64,000 nt of DNA. Origin: Streptomyces sp. SCL15-4 (GTDB lineage: Bacteria; Actinomycetota; Actinomycetes; Streptomycetales; Streptomycetaceae). Shown here piece by piece: positions 61,875 to 64,000 of this stretch. The stretch covers positions 8,308,001 to 8,372,000 of the forward strand of contig NZ_JAOBTQ010000001.1 of assembly GCF_033366695.1 (NCBI RefSeq). Reading direction: 5' to 3'. Below the pieces are notes generated by a model, which was not told the DNA's origin, ran no database searches, and worked only from the letters and a program-made list of their open reading frames with translations. The position numbers were made by a program, and so were the translations under genes. How positions within the stretch are numbered: the first letter of the stretch is position 1; every line of letters begins with the position of its first letter.

Positions 61875-62909
61875 TCAGATGAGCCCGGACGAAGCAGTCC
61901 TTGCCGTGTGCCTGCAGGCCAGTTCCCAGGTCACTTCGTCAGTGTCCGTGCGGTGATGCCAGAAGGCCAGTACGCGGCTGGCGACGAGCCGGTCGAGAAG
62001 CTCGGCGGTCTGGTGCGGGGAGTGGCCGCACAGGCGGGCCAGCACATCCATGTCGACGGTGTGCACGCCCCGAGGGCAGAGATGGACGGCCAGGACGAGC
62101 GCAGTCAGCCGCACGGCGGGAGGTGCCGCGGCGGGAAGGGGTGGCGTCCCGGGCTGCAGTGCCCAGTGGGCGGCCCGGCGGCGAGCGCTGCGGCCGGGCA
62201 TCTGGTCCCGGACCGCGGCATCAAGCAACTCCACCTCCACCGGCGTGACCTTGAGATCCGGTGGCCGGAGCCAGTGTCCGTGAGCGAGCTCCTCCCAGAT
62301 CTCCGCGCGTCCGTGCAGCCGCATTCCGCGCAGTAGTCCCGCGGGCAGCCGGACAAGACCGAGAGTGTCTGCGCGCAGGGCGCACTGCAGAGCGAGTAGC
62401 CGGCCGGCGGGGGAGGTGCATCTGGGAAGCGCGGTGGCCAGATAGGTGAGCATCTCCCGTACGCGCATCCCTTCATCCTGAACGGGCCGGTGCACGCGGT
62501 GTGCAGCCGGGGACGGCGAAGCGGGGGAGCGCGGAGCGCTGAGCGAAGTCCAGGGGACGACGGAGGTGTTGCCGGTCGCGGCCGCGCAGGCAGCGCAGGT
62601 GTCGGCCAGCCGCCAGACACGGCCGCCATCGTCGCGGGTGAGGGCCAGCAGGACAGGACCGGCGCAGCCACGGTGACGCCGATGCCACAGACAGCCAAGG
62701 GACCGGCACTGGCAGGTCCGCAGATGCGCGGGCAATGCCTCGGCGCGGGCGTGACAAGCCAGATGCGCCAGGGCGGCGGACCTTGCAGACGTGGCCCCAG
62801 GGGAAACCGTGTGGTCGGTGCAGCGGACGCAGACCAGCGCAGGCCCGTCTGGCCGCGGGCGCAATTCGACCGTCCAGACGCGCCGTACCGTGGCGCCGGC
62901 GAGCCTCAT
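61875..62909 (-). CDS. cysteine-rich hypothetical protein
   Basis: The 344-residue protein has an N-terminal region with several Cys pairs (ALVCVRCTDHTVSPG; CQCRSLGCLWHRRHRGCAGP; LADTCAACAAATG) that may bind zinc. A helical C-terminal half follows (VRLTALVLAVHLCPRGVHTV; DMDVLARLCGHSPHQTAELL) resembling a winged-helix or helix-turn-helix segment. Divergent from the small XRE gene with palindromes in between. No specific function is recognised; DNA binding is plausible. Confidence 0.6.
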   Translation of the reverse strand: MRLAGATVRRVWTVELRPRPDGPALVCVRCTDHTVSPGATSARSAALAHLACHARAEALPAHLRTCQCRSLGCLWHRRHRGCAGPVLLALTRDDGGRVWRLADTCAACAAATGNTSVVPWTSLSAPRSPASPSPAAHRVHRPVQDEGMRVREMLTYLATALPRCTSPAGRLLALQCALRADTLGLVRLPAGLLRGMRLHGRAEIWEELAHGHWLRPPDLKVTPVEVELLDAAVRDQMPGRSARRRAAHWALQPGTPPLPAAAPPAVRLTALVLAVHLCPRGVHTVDMDVLARLCGHSPHQTAELLDRLVASRVLAFWHHRTDTDEVTWELACRHTARTASSGLI

Positions 62910-62983
62910 GGGCTGGCTCTCCTCCTGTCTTGTCCATCGGGGCGGGACGCCTGACAGCAGGCACCCAGAACGGACACGCGCTC

Positions 62984-63068
62984 GTGCAGATCAGTGCACC
63001 GCCGCTGTCCGCGATCTTCTGAAGCAAATAGTGCAGAAGTCTGCACTGACAGGGCAGAGGTCTGCACC
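62984..63068. promoter_or_regulatory. cluster of GTGCAGA-type palindromes
   Basis: Site B (63030-63047) is a perfect inverted repeat, AGTGCAGA-AG-TCTGCACT. Site C (63051-63068) matches at 6 of 8 arm positions, and its centre is 21 bases from site B, two helical turns. Site A (62984-62999) is GTGCA-N6-TGCAC. All lie between the divergent cysteine-rich gene and the XRE gene, so cooperative binding by the XRE regulator is inferred. Confidence 0.7.
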
Positions 63069-63081
63069 GTCGGATGGTGGA

Positions 63082-63345
63082 GTGACGATCATCCCGCCCG
63101 ACCCCAACCTCACCGCCCTGCGAGTCGTACTCGCACGGCTACGGGGCCAGCGCGGATGGACCTTCGACGAACTCGCCGAACGCAGCGGCCTGGCAAGGCG
63201 CACCCTCATTGACCTCGAACACGGCCGCACCACCGGCAGCATCACCACCTGGCACGCCCTGGCCCACGCCTTCGACGTCCCCATCGAACGCTTCCTCACC
63301 TCACTGTGCGAAGGCCACCCAGCCCCCGGCGCCCCACAGCCTTGA
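63082..63345 (+). CDS. XRE-family helix-turn-helix regulator
   Basis: The 87-residue protein is a single Cro/CI-type helix-turn-helix: LRVVLARLRGQRGWTFDELA, then SGLARRTLIDLEHGRTTGSI and WHALAHAFDVPIERFLTSLC. The GTG start at 63082 lies next to GGTGGAG and right after the palindrome cluster. It probably represses itself and the divergent gene. Confidence 0.85.
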   Translation: MTIIPPDPNLTALRVVLARLRGQRGWTFDELAERSGLARRTLIDLEHGRTTGSITTWHALAHAFDVPIERFLTSLCEGHPAPGAPQP

Positions 63346-63518
63346 CCCGTCACCACCGCAAGCCTCTCCCGGCCCCCACGAGAACCACCCGCACAGGTGA
63401 GACGCCCTCGAACGACAGAACCTCACCCGGCCACACGTTCCCGCCCACTGGGCCGATCGCATGACATCCGCGAAAGCCGCCACCACTGACCGGCGCGCCA
63501 CCTGGCACGGTCGCCGCC

Positions 63519-64000
63519 ATGCGCCACCACAACCCACCCGCCGGCCGTCACCGGGACGGCAGCCCCCGCCACCTCCCTCCCCGCCGCTCCCTGCAGATCG
63601 CCACACACAGCCCGAGCCGACTCCTGCGCGCGGGCCAGACGACCGGCCGCTGCCGCCACTGCGGCAACCGCATCGACTGGTACCCGCGATCCGAGGGCCG
63701 GCTCATCGCCCTGCACCCCGCGGAAGTGGCCACCACCAGCGTCTCCGCCGCCTACCGCTGGCACCTCAGCAGCGGCGTCGCCTACCCCCACGATGACGCC
63801 AGCGGATGGTGCCGCATCCCGCACGCCGCCCTCTGCCCCCCAGCGGCCATCAAGACTCCGCACCGACAGCATCCGCCTTACATCACTGCGTCGCGAACTC
63901 GGCCTGCACTCCAGACGTCTGATCGACACAGGCGTCCTCACCCCGGCGACCCGCCCACCCGCCACTGCAGGGCTGAGCGGACACGACGAACGACCCACCC
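63519..64000 (+). CDS. DUF6083 domain protein, 3' end outside window, probable frameshift
   Basis: From the ATG at 63519 the frame gives a Streptomyces DUF6083 pattern: SPSRLLRAGQTTGRCRHCGN (CxxC), RIDWYPRSEGRLIALHPAEV, and YRWHLSSGVAYPHDDASGWC followed by RIPHAALCP. After the run of six C (63836-63841) the better frame shifts by one base to RLRTDSIRLTSLRRELGLHS and RRLIDTGVLTPATRPPA. Deleting one C restores a continuous reading. No stop appears before the window end. Function of DUF6083 is unknown; a zinc-ribbon role is suggested by the Cys pairs. Confidence 0.6.
   Translation, partial: MRHHNPPAGRHRDGSPRHLPPRRSLQIATHSPSRLLRAGQTTGRCRHCGNRIDWYPRSEGRLIALHPAEVATTSVSAAYRWHLSSGVAYPHDDASGWCRIPHAALCPPAAIKTPHRQHPPYITASRTRPALQTSDRHRRPHPGDPPTRHCRAERTRRTTH

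Overview
The window is high-GC actinobacterial DNA, almost certainly Streptomyces. Coding frames show strong third-position GC bias and GTG starts are common. Genes typical of the genus are present: a mycothione-reductase-like flavoprotein, DUF6233 and DUF6083 proteins, a DUF721 protein, and the decayed 3' part of a gene resembling the telomere-associated protein Tap of linear Streptomyces replicons. The many pseudogenes, insertion sequences and defence-type genes mark it as an accessory region, probably a chromosome arm or linear plasmid. All functional names come from reading motifs; no database search was run.

Layout. 0.1-1.7 kb: an alpha/beta hydrolase and a divergent TetR regulator around a perfect 24-bp operator. 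1.7-4.9 kb: decayed genes (DUF721, Tap-like, NTF2-like). 5.0-7.6 kb: a TylF-type O-methyltransferase convergent with a PGM1-type ATP-grasp peptide ligase, a small peptide or natural-product tailoring pair. 7.6-10.5 kb: a broken DUF6233/kinase chimera, an IS5-type element and a truncated ABC exporter. 10.7-20.7 kb: a redox and oxidoreductase block. It holds OsmC, thioredoxin (WCPPC) and thioredoxin reductase with a divergent GntR regulator; alcohol dehydrogenase, flavin amine oxidase and DinB protein with a divergent LysR regulator; then a small protein, an SDR and mycothione reductase. 20.7-28 kb: IS remnants, a truncated CoiA, an intact DUF6233 gene, and a TetR/esterase pair with twin operators.

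28.4-39.2 kb: a secreted polymorphic-toxin locus. A 1,258-residue LamG-type secreted protein precedes a 2,174-residue RHS protein with a low-GC C-terminal tip, followed by a small probable immunity gene. 39.3-39.9 kb is gene debris.

39.8-59.5 kb: a defence and mobility island. A module of four genes, including a large STAND-like protein that has lost its P-loop end, is flanked on both sides by degenerate CRISPR-like hairpin repeats. Next is a complete ABC-three-component (ABC-3C) conflict system: a putative nuclease/effector, the middle component, and a DUF3732/SMC-like ATPase. Then comes a Tn7/Tn5053-type transposition operon in the order TniQ, TnsA-like (catalytic residues apparently lost), TnsB and TnsC, divergent from a large helicase with helicase-associated repeats.

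59.6-64 kb: an intact IS427-type element apparently inserted at the 5' end of an unknown gene, an ISAs1-type remnant, and a zinc-ribbon protein divergent from a small XRE regulator with a cluster of GTGCAGA palindromes between them. A DUF6083 gene with a probable homopolymer frameshift runs off the window end.
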